64,000 nucleotides of DNA, from positions 1 to 64,000 of the forward strand of contig NZ_JAPWKB010000007.1 of the NCBI RefSeq assembly GCF_028283785.1, in the 5' to 3' direction. Source of the DNA: Paraburkholderia sp. (lineage in GTDB: Bacteria; Pseudomonadota; Gammaproteobacteria; Burkholderiales; Burkholderiaceae). Positions within the stretch are counted from its first letter, which is position 1. Each line of letters opens with the position of its first letter. Under the pieces are notes generated by a model. The model searched no databases. It was not told the DNA's origin and saw only the letters and a list, made by a program, of their open reading frames with translations. Shown piece after piece: positions 21,289-31,179 of the stretch. Made by a program: the position numbers and the translations under genes.

Positions 21289-21347
21289 TGTTTTCAACCG
21301 GCTGGCCGCGACGACAGCGGCCGACCCGGCGAACCGGGCCGCGATAC

Positions 21348-21944
21348 TCAGGCTGCGGCGATGGCTTCGCGTGCGCTTGCCAGTGCTGCGTTGGCGGCGT
21401 CCGGGCCCATGGCGAGGCCTTCGGCGAAGATGAAGTTCACGTCGGTCATGCCGAGGAAGCCGAGGAACGTCGTCAGGTACGGCGTCTGGCTATCGGCCGG
21501 CGTGCCGACGAACTTGCCGCCGCGAGCCGACACGACGAACACCTTCTTGCCCGTGACCAGACCTTCGGGGCCGTTCGCACCGTACTTGAACGTGATGCCA
21601 GCGCGAGCGATGAAGTCGAAGTACGTCTTCAGTTGCGACGAGATACCGAAGTTGTACAGCGGCGCGGCGATCACGATGGTGTCGGCGGCTTGCAGTTCGG
21701 CGATCAGCGCTTCGCTGCGTGCAGCGATTTCGTTCTGTTCCGGCGTGCGTTGGTCGCCCGGCGTGAAGAACGCGCCGAGGATCGCGTCGTCCAGGTGGGG
21801 CAGCGGCTCAGCCTGCAGATTACGGACGACGACTTGCGCGCCCGGATTCGATTGTTGCAGCTTGGCGGTCAGCTCGTTGGCGAGCATCGTCGAATTTGCA
21901 CCTTGCGAGCGGGCGGCCGAGTTGATTTGCAGAATCGTGGTCAT
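21348..21944 (-). CDS. azoR: FMN-dependent NADH-azoreductase
   Basis: This 198-residue flavodoxin-fold quinone/azo reductase has the family N terminus ([14 protein letters not shown], phosphate-binding for FMN), [17 protein letters not shown] (about residues 94-110) and SARGGKF. It reduces azo dyes and quinones with NADH by two electrons. GGAG lies six bases before the ATG. A T tract flanked by GTGT and ACAC lies about 50 bases upstream (around 21993-22007), but I cannot assign it to a regulator. Confidence 0.9.
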   Translation of the reverse strand: MTTILQINSAARSQGANSTMLANELTAKLQQSNPGAQVVVRNLQAEPLPHLDDAILGAFFTPGDQRTPEQNEIAARSEALIAELQAADTIVIAAPLYNFGISSQLKTYFDFIARAGITFKYGANGPEGLVTGKKVFVVSARGGKFVGTPADSQTPYLTTFLGFLGMTDVNFIFAEGLAMGPDAANAALASAREAIAAA

Positions 21945-22109
21945 GGTTGACTCCAGAGTTGGGGCGCGCTGTGTTTTGCGCGAGTGGAGCCATTGTGTTT
22001 TTTTACACGCGACTGAAAAAGGGGTGCCGCGGCGAAGGATTGTTGCAACGGTAGAACAATCGACCGTCGAAATCGCGGATTTAAGCGAAGAAGGCCCGCC
22101 GAAAAGGCG

Positions 22110-22133
22110 TACGGCCCGCTTGCGCGGGCCGTA
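22110..22133 (-). terminator. Terminator of the M61 peptidase gene
   Basis: TACGGCCCGC (22110-22119) and GCGGGCCGTA (22124-22133) pair perfectly. On the minus strand the stem is followed by CGCCTTTTC. It lies 41 bases beyond the M61 gene stop. Confidence 0.7.
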
Positions 22134-22173
22134 GACGGTGTTTCAGCGAGCCGATCCGGCCCGAACAAAACGA

Positions 22174-23964
22174 TCAGTTCGTCAGCCAGCGCGCGCGCCA
22201 GTTGCGTGCGGCTGCGCGCCCGTCGGACACCGTCAGCGTGTAGCGCGACGTTTCCGGGCCGTCCAGTTTGACTTGCGAAACGCGCAGTTCATCGCGACGG
22301 AACGCATGCACTTCGACCTTCGCGCCCGGCACATAGCGCGACAACAGCGTATCGAGATTCGAGCCGTTGACGCGCAACCCGTCGATGGCGATCAGCACGT
22401 CGCCCGCCGACAGACCCGCTTTCTGCGCGGCGCTGCCGTCGTGCACTGCCGCCAGCGTGCAATCCGCGCCGCCGCGCACGCGCGCGCCGAGCGACGGCTT
22501 GCCGCTCTTGTCCGCTTCCGGCGCGAGCGCGATGCCCGCAGGCTGAAGCAGTTCTTCGAGCGGAATGTCGCGGGTGCCGTGGACTCCATGCGTGAACACG
22601 GCGCTCAGATCCACGCCGGTTGCTTCGGTGAACAGCGCCTCGACTTCGTCTTCAGCGATGCCGACCGGCTTGCCGCGATAGAAATCGCGGCCGAAGCGCT
22701 GCCACAGCAAACGCATCACGTCGTCGAGCGACTTGCGGTTGCCGGTGCTGGCGCGAATCGTCAGATCGAACGCGAGCGCGACCAGCGAGCCTTTCGTGTA
22801 ATAGCTGACGATCGCGTTCGGCGCGTTTTCGTCCTGACGGTAGTACTTGACCCACGCGTCGAACGAGCTTTCCGCGACGGTCTGCTTCAACCGGCCGCTG
22901 CCGCGCTGCACGCCCGCCACCACCTTGCCGAGCAAGCCGAAATAGTCGTCCTGCGAGATCAGGCCGCTGCGCACCAGCATCAGGTCGTCGTAGTACGACG
23001 TGAAACCTTCGAACAGCCACAGCAGCGACGTATAGTTTTCCTGCGTCAGATCGTACGGCGCAAACGCGGCGGGCTTGATCCGCTTGACGTTCCACGTGTG
23101 GAAGTACTCGTGGCTGCACAAACCGAGGTACGTACGATAACCGTCGGTGGTTTGCGGACGGCCCATGACGGGCAGATCGGCACGATTGCAGATCAGCGCG
23201 GTCGACGCGCGATGCTCGAGGCCGCCGTAACCATCGCCGACCGCTTGCGTCATGAAGACATAGCGATCGACCGGCGCCTTCTTCGACTTCGGTTCGAACA
23301 GCGCGATTTGCGCTTCGCAGACCCGCTTCAGATCCGCGGCGAGACGCGGCATATCCAGCGACGTCACGCGTCCGGCGATCACGATATCGTGCGGCATGCC
23401 GTGCGCGTCGAACGTGGTTAACGCGAATTCGCCGAGCGTCACCGGATGATCGATCAGTTCGTCGTAGTTCGCTGCTTCATACGCGCCGAAACCATAGCGC
23501 TTCGTGCCACGCGATTCGCGCAACGCGGTCGCGACGCGCCAGCCGCGATAAGCCGGACCGGCAGGCTTTTGAATCTCCACTTCGCACGGCGCGTCTTCGT
23601 GGCCGGCCACGGACAGAAACACGCTCGTGCCGTTGAAGAAGCCGGTGGTGTCGTCGAGATGCGCGGCGCGCACCGACATGTCCCACGCGTAGACCTCGTA
23701 GCGCAGCGTCAGCGAACCGGTGACGGGCGCGGCCTGCCACGCGTGCTTGTCGGTTTTCTGCACGCGCACCTTGCGTCCGGCTTCGTTGAACGCGCGCAGC
23801 GTGACGATGTTGCGCGCGAACTCGCGGATCATGTAACTGCCCGGAATCCACACCGGCAGCATGAAACGCTGACCGGCCGGATCGGGATTCTCGACCGTGA
23901 CGGTGACTTCGAAAAGATGGGCGGCGGGTTGCTTCGGAACGATGGTGTAGCGGATCGGCTTCAT
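22174..23964 (-). CDS. M61 family metallopeptidase with PDZ domain
   Basis: This 596-residue protein belongs to the M61 (glycyl aminopeptidase) family. An N-terminal beta-sandwich is followed by a catalytic domain with the zinc motif HEYFH (about residue 285) in CSHEYFHTWNVKRIKP and a downstream glutamate in LLWLFEGFTSYYDD. A C-terminal PDZ domain covers about residues 480-570 (AGLSAGDVLIAIDGLRV). No signal peptide is visible, so it may be cytoplasmic. It is downstream of dsbC on the same strand with 78 bases between. Substrate unknown. Confidence 0.85.
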   Translation of the reverse strand: MKPIRYTIVPKQPAAHLFEVTVTVENPDPAGQRFMLPVWIPGSYMIREFARNIVTLRAFNEAGRKVRVQKTDKHAWQAAPVTGSLTLRYEVYAWDMSVRAAHLDDTTGFFNGTSVFLSVAGHEDAPCEVEIQKPAGPAYRGWRVATALRESRGTKRYGFGAYEAANYDELIDHPVTLGEFALTTFDAHGMPHDIVIAGRVTSLDMPRLAADLKRVCEAQIALFEPKSKKAPVDRYVFMTQAVGDGYGGLEHRASTALICNRADLPVMGRPQTTDGYRTYLGLCSHEYFHTWNVKRIKPAAFAPYDLTQENYTSLLWLFEGFTSYYDDLMLVRSGLISQDDYFGLLGKVVAGVQRGSGRLKQTVAESSFDAWVKYYRQDENAPNAIVSYYTKGSLVALAFDLTIRASTGNRKSLDDVMRLLWQRFGRDFYRGKPVGIAEDEVEALFTEATGVDLSAVFTHGVHGTRDIPLEELLQPAGIALAPEADKSGKPSLGARVRGGADCTLAAVHDGSAAQKAGLSAGDVLIAIDGLRVNGSNLDTLLSRYVPGAKVEVHAFRRDELRVSQVKLDGPETSRYTLTVSDGRAAARNWRARWLTN

Positions 23965-24001
23965 CGGGACGTGTATGAGTTTTTCGGAGCCTGAAACGGC
24001 A

Positions 24002-24022
24002 GGAGGCGCACAAAGCGCCTCC
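24002..24022 (-). terminator. Hairpin between dsbC and the M61 gene
   Basis: GGAGGCGC and GCGCCTCC form an 8-base-pair stem with a 5-base loop, 20 bases beyond the dsbC stop. Only a short interrupted T run follows, so termination may be partial. Confidence 0.45.
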
Positions 24023-24042
24023 CGTTTGATCTGAGTGCGACC

Positions 24043-24765
24043 TTAGTGCACCGACGACAGTTCCTTGTCGAGGCGGTCGGCGGGCACGGCGCCCGGCAGA
24101 CGGCGGCCATCGGCGAGGAACACGGTAGGCGTGCCTTCGACGTTCATCGCGTGGCCGAGCGCCAGGTTCTTGTCGAGCGCGGCGGTGTCGCAGGTGCCGG
24201 CCGCGGTCGGCGCGCGGTGGTCGACCATCCACGATTCCCACGCCTTCGCGCGATCGGTCGAGCACCAGATCGACTTCGACTTCGCGGTCGAATCCGGCGA
24301 CAGAACCGGGTACAGGAACGTGTACACGGTGACGTTATCGATCGACTTCAGCGTGGTTTCGAGCTGTTTGCAATACGGGCAGTTCGGATCGGAGAACACC
24401 GCGATCTTGCGGCTGCCGTTGCCCTTGACCACCTTCACCGCGTTCGCGAACGGCAAGCTCGCGAAGTCGATCTTGTTGGTTTCGGACAGACGCGCGTCGG
24501 TCAGATTCTGGCGGGTCTTGGTATCGACGATATCGCCGAGCACGACGTAGTCGCCGGTCGGGTCGCTGTACAGAATCTGGCTGCCCATGTTGACTTCATA
24601 CAGACCGGCGATCGGCGACTTCGTGATGCTTTTGATCGACGATGCGCCGAGGCGCGCTTCGAGCGTCGATTTCAGTTTGTCGGTGGTTTGATCGGCCTGC
24701 GCGGTGCACGCGAGTGTCATGGTCATCGCTGCCGCGACGGTGGCGAGTCGGAGAAGCTTTTTCAT
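24043..24765 (-). CDS. dsbC: Thiol:disulfide interchange protein DsbC
   Basis: This 240-residue periplasmic disulfide isomerase has a signal peptide of about 24 residues (MKKLLRLATVAAAMTMTLACTAQA), an N-terminal dimerisation domain and a thioredoxin domain. The active site CPYC is in FSDPNCPYCKQLE (about residues 129-132) and the cis-proline in NVEGTPTVFL. It corrects wrong disulfides and is kept reduced by DsbD. A UbiH-like monooxygenase gene lies upstream on the same strand, 214 bases away. Confidence 0.92.
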   Translation of the reverse strand: MKKLLRLATVAAAMTMTLACTAQADQTTDKLKSTLEARLGASSIKSITKSPIAGLYEVNMGSQILYSDPTGDYVVLGDIVDTKTRQNLTDARLSETNKIDFASLPFANAVKVVKGNGSRKIAVFSDPNCPYCKQLETTLKSIDNVTVYTFLYPVLSPDSTAKSKSIWCSTDRAKAWESWMVDHRAPTAAGTCDTAALDKNLALGHAMNVEGTPTVFLADGRRLPGAVPADRLDKELSSVH

Positions 24766-24979
24766 GCTGGAATTCCTGGTTCGGGCTGATTGCGGCGCGC
24801 GTCGCGAAGGGCGCTGTCTGTGCCGACGCTTTCGCGGAGTGACTGGATTGCCGTGTTTTCCGTCTGCTTCGGCGTGACTTTTGTCAGACAGGCGCGCTTC
24901 GTAATCCGTTCATGATACCTGCTCGACAGCCGGTTGATTCGCGGCCGCGCGCGAACGCCCGGCGCGCGTTCAGCCGAAT

Positions 24980-26152
24980 TCAGCCAAGCGCCGCCGACAC
25001 CAGCCAGCGCTTCAGCAGCGGTTGCGCGCCGACCATCGCCATGCCGGTATTGCGGACGATCCGCGCCAACGGACCGGGCACGGAAAACAGCTTTTGCAAA
25101 CCATCCGTGGCGAGCATCAGCGCGCGAATATCCTCGCGACGCGAGCGCTCATAACGACGCAGCAGCACGGTATCGCCGAGGTCGCGGAACGCTTCCTTGC
25201 CCGCGACCGTTTCGGCCAGCGCAGCGACGTCGCGCAGACCGAGATTCATGCCCTGGCCCGCCAGCGGATGAATCAGATGCGCGGCATCGCCGACCAGCGC
25301 GACGCGCGGCGCGACCAGCCGGTCCACCGTTTGCAGCGCGAGCGGGAAACCTTGCGCGGGCGTCACGCATTCGAGCGCGCCGAACTGGCCGAGCGTCACG
25401 CGTTCGACTTCGGCGGCCAGTTGCGCGGGATCGAGCGCGAGCAGTGTGTCCGCGTGTTCGGTGCGCGCCGACCAGACCAGCGACACATGACCGTCGGGCA
25501 TCGGCAGCAATGCGACGATTTCGCCGTCCTTGAACCATTGCCACGCGGTTTCGCCGTGCGGACGCTCGGCCTTGAAATTCGCGACCACGCCGGTCTGCCG
25601 ATATTCGGTACGCGTCATCGTCGAGCCGATTTGCGCGCGAACCCACGAATGCGCGCCATCGGCGCCGACCACCAGATCCGCATCGACCACGACGCCGTTC
25701 GCCAGACCGACGCTCGCGCCGGACGCTTGGACGTCGAGCGATTGCGCGCGCGTGTCGAACCAGCTGAGGTTGGGCTGGAACCGTAACGCGGCGTCGAGCG
25801 CCCGCTCGATCACCGACGATTCGACGATCCACGCCAGTTGCGGCACCGACGCCTGAAACGCCGAGAAGTGCAGTTCGGCGTGCGCGTCGCCGAACACGCG
25901 CATGTCGTAGACCGGCCCGAGGCGGTTCAGATCGAGCGCCTGCCAGACCCGCAAGCGCTCCAGCAGCGCCTGCGAACTCGCCGACAGCGCATAGACGCGC
26001 GCGTCGAACGTGGCGCCGGGCGGCAGCGGCGCACAGGGTTGCGCGAGCAGCGCCACGCGCTTGCCGCCTTGGGTCAGCGCGAGCGCCGCGGTCTTGCCGA
26101 CGAGCCCGCCGCCGATCACGGCGACATCGAAAGTCTGGTGTTGAGCGTTCAT
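24980..26152 (-). CDS. UbiH/UbiF-family FAD-dependent hydroxylase
   Basis: This 390-residue flavoprotein monooxygenase belongs to the UbiH/UbiF/COQ6 family that hydroxylates the ubiquinone ring. The FAD-binding dinucleotide fold is VAVIGGGLVGKTAALAL (about residues 10-26), followed by the DG motif VVGADGAHSWVR and the second FAD motif ALVGDAAHLIHPLAGQGMN. The start at 26152 is used; the reading frame stays open far upstream, but that part is antisense to ychF. Which ring carbon it hydroxylates cannot be told from sequence. Confidence 0.85.
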   Translation of the reverse strand: MNAQHQTFDVAVIGGGLVGKTAALALTQGGKRVALLAQPCAPLPPGATFDARVYALSASSQALLERLRVWQALDLNRLGPVYDMRVFGDAHAELHFSAFQASVPQLAWIVESSVIERALDAALRFQPNLSWFDTRAQSLDVQASGASVGLANGVVVDADLVVGADGAHSWVRAQIGSTMTRTEYRQTGVVANFKAERPHGETAWQWFKDGEIVALLPMPDGHVSLVWSARTEHADTLLALDPAQLAAEVERVTLGQFGALECVTPAQGFPLALQTVDRLVAPRVALVGDAAHLIHPLAGQGMNLGLRDVAALAETVAGKEAFRDLGDTVLLRRYERSRREDIRALMLATDGLQKLFSVPGPLARIVRNTGMAMVGAQPLLKRWLVSAALG

Positions 26153-26410
26153 GCGCGCATTATAGCCGTGGGTCACAGCGGGGCCGGATCGACGCGGACA
26201 CGCTATTTGACGGTGCTTTGATGCGCGTCGTGCGGGGCGGCCGGGCGACCCCACCCGATGATTTTGCGACACGGCGACCGGCGCTGTGCCGCGCGACACG
26301 GGTTGCCGGTCGATTGACGAGATAAGCGTCGCGCAAAGCGGCTGCCGGACAGGGTTACAATTACGCTTTTCGGCGATTCCGGTCGCCTCCTGAATTTCTA
26401 GAGACACTCC

Positions 26411-27505
26411 ATGAGCCTCAAATGCGGCATCGTCGGCCTGCCTAACGTCGGCAAGTCCACCCTGTTCAATGCGCTGACCAAGGCGGGCATCGCCGCCGAA
26501 AACTATCCGTTCTGCACGATCGAGCCGAATGTCGGCATCGTCGAAGTGCCGGACGCGCGGCTGACGGCGCTGGCCGAAATCGTCAAACCGGAACGCATCC
26601 TGCCGGCCGTCGTCGAGTTCGTCGACATCGCCGGTCTGGTGGCGGGCGCGAGCAAGGGCGAAGGGCTGGGCAACCAGTTTCTTGCGAACATCCGCGAAAC
26701 CGACGCGATCACGCACGTCGTGCGCTGCTTCGACGACGAGAACGTGATCCACGTCGCGGGCAAGGTCGATCCGCTGTCGGACATCGAAGTCATCAATACC
26801 GAACTCGCGCTGGCCGACCTCGCCACGGTCGAAAAGTCGCTGACGCGCTATTCGAAGGCAGCGAAATCGGGCAACGACAAGGAAGCGGGCAAGCTGGCCG
26901 CCGTCCTCGAAAAGGTCCGCGCGCAACTCGACCAGGCCAAGCCGGTCCGTGCGCTGGATCTGTCGGATGAAGAAATCGTGCTGTTGAAGCCGTTCTGCCT
27001 GATCACCGCGAAGCCGACGATGTACGTCGCCAACGTGAAGGAAGACGGCTTCGAGAACAATCCGTATCTCGACGCCGTGCGCGCGTTCGCCGACGCGGAA
27101 GGCGCGCCGGTCGTGGCAGTCTGCGCGGCCATCGAAGCCGAAATCGCCGACCTCGACGACGCCGACAAGGAAGTGTTCCTCGCCGACCTCGGCATGCAGG
27201 AGCCTGGCCTGAACCGCGTGATCCGCGCCGGTTTCAAGCTGCTCGGCCTGCATACGTACTTCACGGCGGGCGTGAAGGAAGTGCGCGCGTGGACCATCCA
27301 CATCGGCGACACCGCACCGCAAGCGGCAGGCGTGATCCACACCGACTTCGAGCGCGGCTTCATCCGTGCGCAGACGATCAGCTTCAACGACTACGTCACG
27401 TACAAGGGCGAGCAAGGCGCGAAGGAAGCCGGCAAGATGCGTGCGGAAGGCAAGGAATACGTCGTCCACGACGGCGACGTGCTGAACTTCCTGTTCAACG
27501 TCTAA
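26411..27505 (+). CDS. ychF: Ribosome-binding ATPase YchF (Obg family)
   Basis: This 364-residue P-loop protein has G1 GLPNVGKST (residues 8-16), G3 [17 protein letters not shown] and the C-terminal TGS domain ([19 protein letters not shown] onwards). YchF/OLA1 proteins use ATP rather than GTP, bind the ribosome and affect oxidative-stress responses. It is monocistronic: a TACAAT box (26356-26361) lies about 50 bases before the ATG, and a strong terminator follows. Confidence 0.93.
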   Translation: MSLKCGIVGLPNVGKSTLFNALTKAGIAAENYPFCTIEPNVGIVEVPDARLTALAEIVKPERILPAVVEFVDIAGLVAGASKGEGLGNQFLANIRETDAITHVVRCFDDENVIHVAGKVDPLSDIEVINTELALADLATVEKSLTRYSKAAKSGNDKEAGKLAAVLEKVRAQLDQAKPVRALDLSDEEIVLLKPFCLITAKPTMYVANVKEDGFENNPYLDAVRAFADAEGAPVVAVCAAIEAEIADLDDADKEVFLADLGMQEPGLNRVIRAGFKLLGLHTYFTAGVKEVRAWTIHIGDTAPQAAGVIHTDFERGFIRAQTISFNDYVTYKGEQGAKEAGKMRAEGKEYVVHDGDVLNFLFNV

Positions 27506-27556
27506 GCGGGCTCAGTGGGCTCAGCGCGTTGAAATGCGCTTTGAAGGTTTGACGAA

Positions 27557-27587
27557 AATGCCGGGGCGATGCCCCGGCATTTTTTTT
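27557..27587 (+). terminator. Intrinsic terminator of ychF
   Basis: AATGCCGGGGC and GCCCCGGCATT pair around GAT and are followed by eight T. It begins about 50 bases after the ychF stop and just before the convergent GDPD-like gene. Confidence 0.95.
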
Positions 27588-27619
27588 GAGCGAGATATCG
27601 GCTCAAAAACAATAACCCC

Positions 27620-28648
27620 TCACCCGCCCACCTCGCACCGCAACGGCAACGCCGCGCGGCGCACCGCCGTCATCTTCTGCGGCGAATCCGCCAGCACAGC
27701 ATCGATACCGAGGCACGCCGCGCGCCGGTAATCCGCTGCGTCGTTGACCGCGATCGCGACAATGTGCACGTCCGGATGCCGTCGGAAACAGGCCACCGTT
27801 TCCGGCGTCCACAGCGTCGCGTTGACGCCGGACTGGCCTTCGCCCAGCGTGAACTTCTCGACCACCGTGACCGCGCGGTGCATCTCGAACGCCGCCGACG
27901 TGCCCGACGCGGGCGGCTCCACGCATCCCTCATTCAGCAGCACGCGCACGAGACGCGTGCGCGTGGCGTCGCGCGATTCGAACAGCCTCGCCTGCGGATA
28001 TGCCGCGAACGCGCGCTGATAATCCGCCTCGGTCGAGTACAGCGTGACGCGCGACCACGCGTTTTCTTCCGTCAACACCTGCGCGACCGCTGCGGCCTGC
28101 GGTTCCGCAGGCAACGCCTTCATATCGAGAATCACCGGAATGCTGGCGGGGATCGCGCGCAACGCGTCCCGCAGCCTGGGAATCCCGACCGGATGCGCCC
28201 GATACGGATACGCATCGCCGCCCGCCGGGCCATTCGCCGAACCGCCCGAACCTCCCGCATCGGCCGCACGCCGGAACGTCCATCCGGCGTTGACCTGCGC
28301 AAGCTCCGCCGCGCTGCGCGCCGACACCGGACCGCTCGCATCGGTGAGAGCCGACAGATCGGTCGGTCGATACAACACCGGCACGCCGTCGCCGCTCAAC
28401 TGAACCGTCAGCCACACGACATCCGCGCGATTCGCCAACGCAAGGCGGATCGCTTCGAGCGTGTTTTCCGGCGCGTCGCCGGTGCCGCCGCGATGCGCGA
28501 CGATCTTCGGCAACGCTGCCGTTTGCGCATCGTCCGGGATCTCCGGACCGCCCTGCATGCCCCCGCAACCCGTGATGACCGTCGCGATCATCGCGACGCC
28601 GCACATCCAACCGACCGACCTGAATCCAGCCACCATCGCGTCTGCCAT
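27620..28648 (-). CDS. GDPD-family lipoprotein with degenerate active site
   Basis: This 342-residue protein has a lipoprotein signal (VITGC, cysteine 28) and a glycerophosphodiester phosphodiesterase-type barrel. AHRGG (His52) and ENT (Glu61) fit the family. The metal-binding Glu/Asp pair of UgpQ (IEFD) is replaced by VWLT (residues 78-81), the second catalytic His-Asp by RP (94-95), and a third metal ligand Glu by Asp175. Hydrolase activity therefore looks unlikely or altered. It is divergent from ugpB, so a role in glycerophosphodiester handling at the membrane is plausible. The start is uncertain: ATGs at 28636 and 28606 are alternatives. Confidence 0.75.
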   Translation of the reverse strand: MADAMVAGFRSVGWMCGVAMIATVITGCGGMQGGPEIPDDAQTAALPKIVAHRGGTGDAPENTLEAIRLALANRADVVWLTVQLSGDGVPVLYRPTDLSALTDASGPVSARSAAELAQVNAGWTFRRAADAGGSGGSANGPAGGDAYPYRAHPVGIPRLRDALRAIPASIPVILDMKALPAEPQAAAVAQVLTEENAWSRVTLYSTEADYQRAFAAYPQARLFESRDATRTRLVRVLLNEGCVEPPASGTSAAFEMHRAVTVVEKFTLGEGQSGVNATLWTPETVACFRRHPDVHIVAIAVNDAADYRRAACLGIDAVLADSPQKMTAVRRAALPLRCEVGG

Positions 28649-28958
28649 CCCTGTTTGAAAAGTTAAAGGCGTCCAACGTGTTCGCGTCCGGCAAAACCCG
28701 CACACCGGGCGCTTCTGTTTCAGTTTCTGTGACACCAATGTTAAATTGCGGCTCTTGACGCGCCGACGACCGCCGCCACCGATCCCGCAATGCGCCACGC
28801 ATTGCCCACGTGTGCATTGCCTGACACGTATGTAAGGCCACCGACGTCAGATCGTCATCGAACACAACTAGAATCGCGCGGCCCTCACCGGCCGTATCGC
28901 CGACGAGCACGTCGGCGATCAGCCGGAGCACCGCGCCCCTTCCGTCAGGAGACATTCG
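28649..28958. promoter_or_regulatory. Divergent promoter region, GDPD-like gene and ugpB
   Basis: This 310-base gap has no gene. It includes CTGTTTC (28715-28721) and CTGTGAC (28727-28733), loosely like two PHO-box half repeats but at the wrong period of 12 instead of 11, followed by an A/T-rich TTAAAT. A TAGAAT (28869-28874) could be a -10 for ugpB. PhoB control would fit ugp biology, but the boxes are weak. Confidence 0.35.
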
Positions 28959-30284
28959 ATGCATTGCAAGCCGCTTTTCCGTTCGCTTTCCGTCGCTGCG
29001 CTGCTCGGCGCCGGCATCTGCCAGAGCGCGCACGCCGCGACCGAAATCCAGTTCTGGCATGCAATGGAAGCCGCGCTCGGCGAACGCCTGAACGTGATCG
29101 CAAACGACTTCAACGCATCGCAAAGCGACTACAAGATCGTTCCGGTCTTCAAAGGCACCTACGACCAGACGCTGGCCGCCGGTATCGCCGCGTACCGCAG
29201 CGGCAACGCGCCCGCCATTCTGCAGGTCTATGAAGTCGGCACCGCGACAATGATGCAGGCGAAGAAAGCGGTGATCCCGGTCTCCGACGTGTTCAAGCAG
29301 GCCGGCCTGCCGCTCGACGAAAAAGCGTTCGTGCCGACCATCGCCAGCTACTACAGCGACGCGAAGACCAACCATCTGATCTCGATGCCGTTCAACAGCT
29401 CGACGCCGGTGCTGTACTACAACAAGGACGCGTTCAAGAAAGCCGGCCTCGACCCGAACCAGCCGCCCAAAACCTGGGCCGAACTGCAGATCGACGCGCA
29501 GAAGCTGAAGGCATCGGGCATGGCGTGCGGCTACTCGTCCGGCTGGCAAAGCTGGATCCAGCTCGAAAACTACAGCGCGTGGCACGGTGCGCCGTTCGCG
29601 ACGAAGAACAACGGCTTCGACGGCGCCGACGCGCAACTCGAATTCAACAAGCCTTTGCAGATCGCGCACATCCAGTTCCTGCAAAACATGGTGAAGGACG
29701 GCACCTTCACCTACGCCGGCCGCAAGGATGAACCGGTGTCGAAGTTCTATAGCGGCGACTGCGGGATCATCACCAATTCGTCGGGCTCGCTCGCCACCAT
29801 CAAGAAGTTCGCGAAGTTCAGCTTCGGCACGGGGATGATGCCTTACGACGCCAGCGTGAAGGGTGCGCCGCAGAACGCGATCATCGGCGGGGCGAGCCTG
29901 TGGGTCCTGTCGGGCAAGGATCCGGCCGTCTACAAGGGTGTCGCGACATTCCTGGCATACCTTTCGTCGGCGCCCGTCGCGGCGAAGTGGCATCAGGACA
30001 CGGGCTATCTGCCCATCACGACCGCCGCGTATCAGCTGACGCAGAAGCAAGGCTTCTACGAGAAAAACCCGGGCAGCGACACAGCCATCAAACAGATGCT
30101 GAACAAACCGCCGCTGCCGTACACGAAGGGCTTGCGGCTCGGCAACATGCCGCAGATCCGCACCGTGATCGACGAAGAACTCGAACAGGTCTGGACGCAA
30201 CAGAAGTCGCCGAAAGACGCACTGGATTCGTCGGTGACACGCGGCAACGAGCTGCTGCGCCGCTTCGAAAAAGCCGGAAGCTGA
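28959..30284 (+). CDS. ugpB: Glycerol-3-phosphate ABC transporter, binding protein
   Basis: This 441-residue periplasmic solute-binding protein of family 1 binds sn-glycerol-3-phosphate or glycerophosphodiesters. A Sec signal peptide ends at about residue 25 ([13 protein letters not shown]). The UgpB-type N terminus with [10 protein letters not shown] and the region [21 protein letters not shown] match the family. AGGAG precedes the ATG. It heads ugpBAEC, with ugpA 7 bases downstream. Confidence 0.9.
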   Translation: MHCKPLFRSLSVAALLGAGICQSAHAATEIQFWHAMEAALGERLNVIANDFNASQSDYKIVPVFKGTYDQTLAAGIAAYRSGNAPAILQVYEVGTATMMQAKKAVIPVSDVFKQAGLPLDEKAFVPTIASYYSDAKTNHLISMPFNSSTPVLYYNKDAFKKAGLDPNQPPKTWAELQIDAQKLKASGMACGYSSGWQSWIQLENYSAWHGAPFATKNNGFDGADAQLEFNKPLQIAHIQFLQNMVKDGTFTYAGRKDEPVSKFYSGDCGIITNSSGSLATIKKFAKFSFGTGMMPYDASVKGAPQNAIIGGASLWVLSGKDPAVYKGVATFLAYLSSAPVAAKWHQDTGYLPITTAAYQLTQKQGFYEKNPGSDTAIKQMLNKPPLPYTKGLRLGNMPQIRTVIDEELEQVWTQQKSPKDALDSSVTRGNELLRRFEKAGS

Positions 30285-30291
30285 GCACGGC

Positions 30292-31179
30292 ATGACCGAC
30301 AAGCGCTCCCGGTTCGGCACCAGCCTGCTGCCCTATCTGCTGGTCGCACCGCAACTCGCGATCACGCTGCTGTTCTTTCTGTGGCCGGCCGGTGAAGCGC
30401 TGTGGCAATCCACGCAGACGCAGGACGCGTTCGGCACGTCGAGCGAGTTCGTCGGTCTGGCGAACTTCAAGCAGCTTTTCACCGATCCGCTCTATCTGTC
30501 GTCGTTCAATACGACGATCGTCTTCTGCCTGCTGGTCACGGTGTCGGGTCTCGCGATCGCGCTGTTGCTCGCGGTCTGCGCGGACCGCGTGACGCGCGGC
30601 GCGAAAACCTATCAGACGCTGCTGATCTGGCCGTACGCGGTCGCGCCGGCGATTGCGGCGGTGCTGTGGTCGTTCCTGTTCAATCCGAGCATCGGCCTCG
30701 TCACGTTCGCGCTCGGCAAGCTCGGGATCGTCTGGAATCACGCGCTGAATCCCGGCCAGGCCATGTTTCTCGTCGTGCTTGCGTCGGTGTGGAAACAGGT
30801 CAGCTACAACTTCCTGTTTTTCTACGCCGGTCTGCAAGCCATTCCGCGCTCGCTGATCGAAGCCGCGGCGATCGACGGCGCCGGTCCGGTGCGCCGGTTC
30901 TTCGGCATCGCGTTGCCGCTGCTGTCGCCGACCAGCTTCTTTCTGCTGGTGATCAACCTCACCTACGCCTTTTTCGACACCTTCCCGGTGATCGACGCGG
31001 CCACCGGCGGCGGTCCCGCGCAATCCACCAAGACGCTGATCTACAAGATTTTCACGGAAGGTTTCCAGGGACTGGATATCGGCAGTTCGGGCGCGCAATC
31101 GGTGGTGCTGATGGCGATCGTCGTCGCGCTGACCGTCGTGCAATTTCGCTTTATCGAGCGCAGGGTTCAATACTCATGA
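30292..31179 (+). CDS. ugpA: Glycerol-3-phosphate ABC transporter permease UgpA
   Basis: This 295-residue inner-membrane permease has six predicted helices and the cytoplasmic EAA loop [22 protein letters not shown] (about residues 188-209), which docks on the ATPase. It pairs with UgpE. Its stop codon overlaps the ugpE start (ATGA), indicating translational coupling. Confidence 0.92.
   Translation: MTDKRSRFGTSLLPYLLVAPQLAITLLFFLWPAGEALWQSTQTQDAFGTSSEFVGLANFKQLFTDPLYLSSFNTTIVFCLLVTVSGLAIALLLAVCADRVTRGAKTYQTLLIWPYAVAPAIAAVLWSFLFNPSIGLVTFALGKLGIVWNHALNPGQAMFLVVLASVWKQVSYNFLFFYAGLQAIPRSLIEAAAIDGAGPVRRFFGIALPLLSPTSFFLLVINLTYAFFDTFPVIDAATGGGPAQSTKTLIYKIFTEGFQGLDIGSSGAQSVVLMAIVVALTVVQFRFIERRVQYS

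Noticed and set aside
26153..27469. Extension of the UbiH-like frame to 829 codons
   Set aside because: The extra part is antisense to ychF and unlike flavin hydroxylases; the ATG at 26152 gives a standard FAD-binding start.
28715..28744. PHO-box for ugpB
   Set aside because: CTGT half repeats are at period 12 then 11 and the second and third units are poor matches; noted only as a weak possibility.
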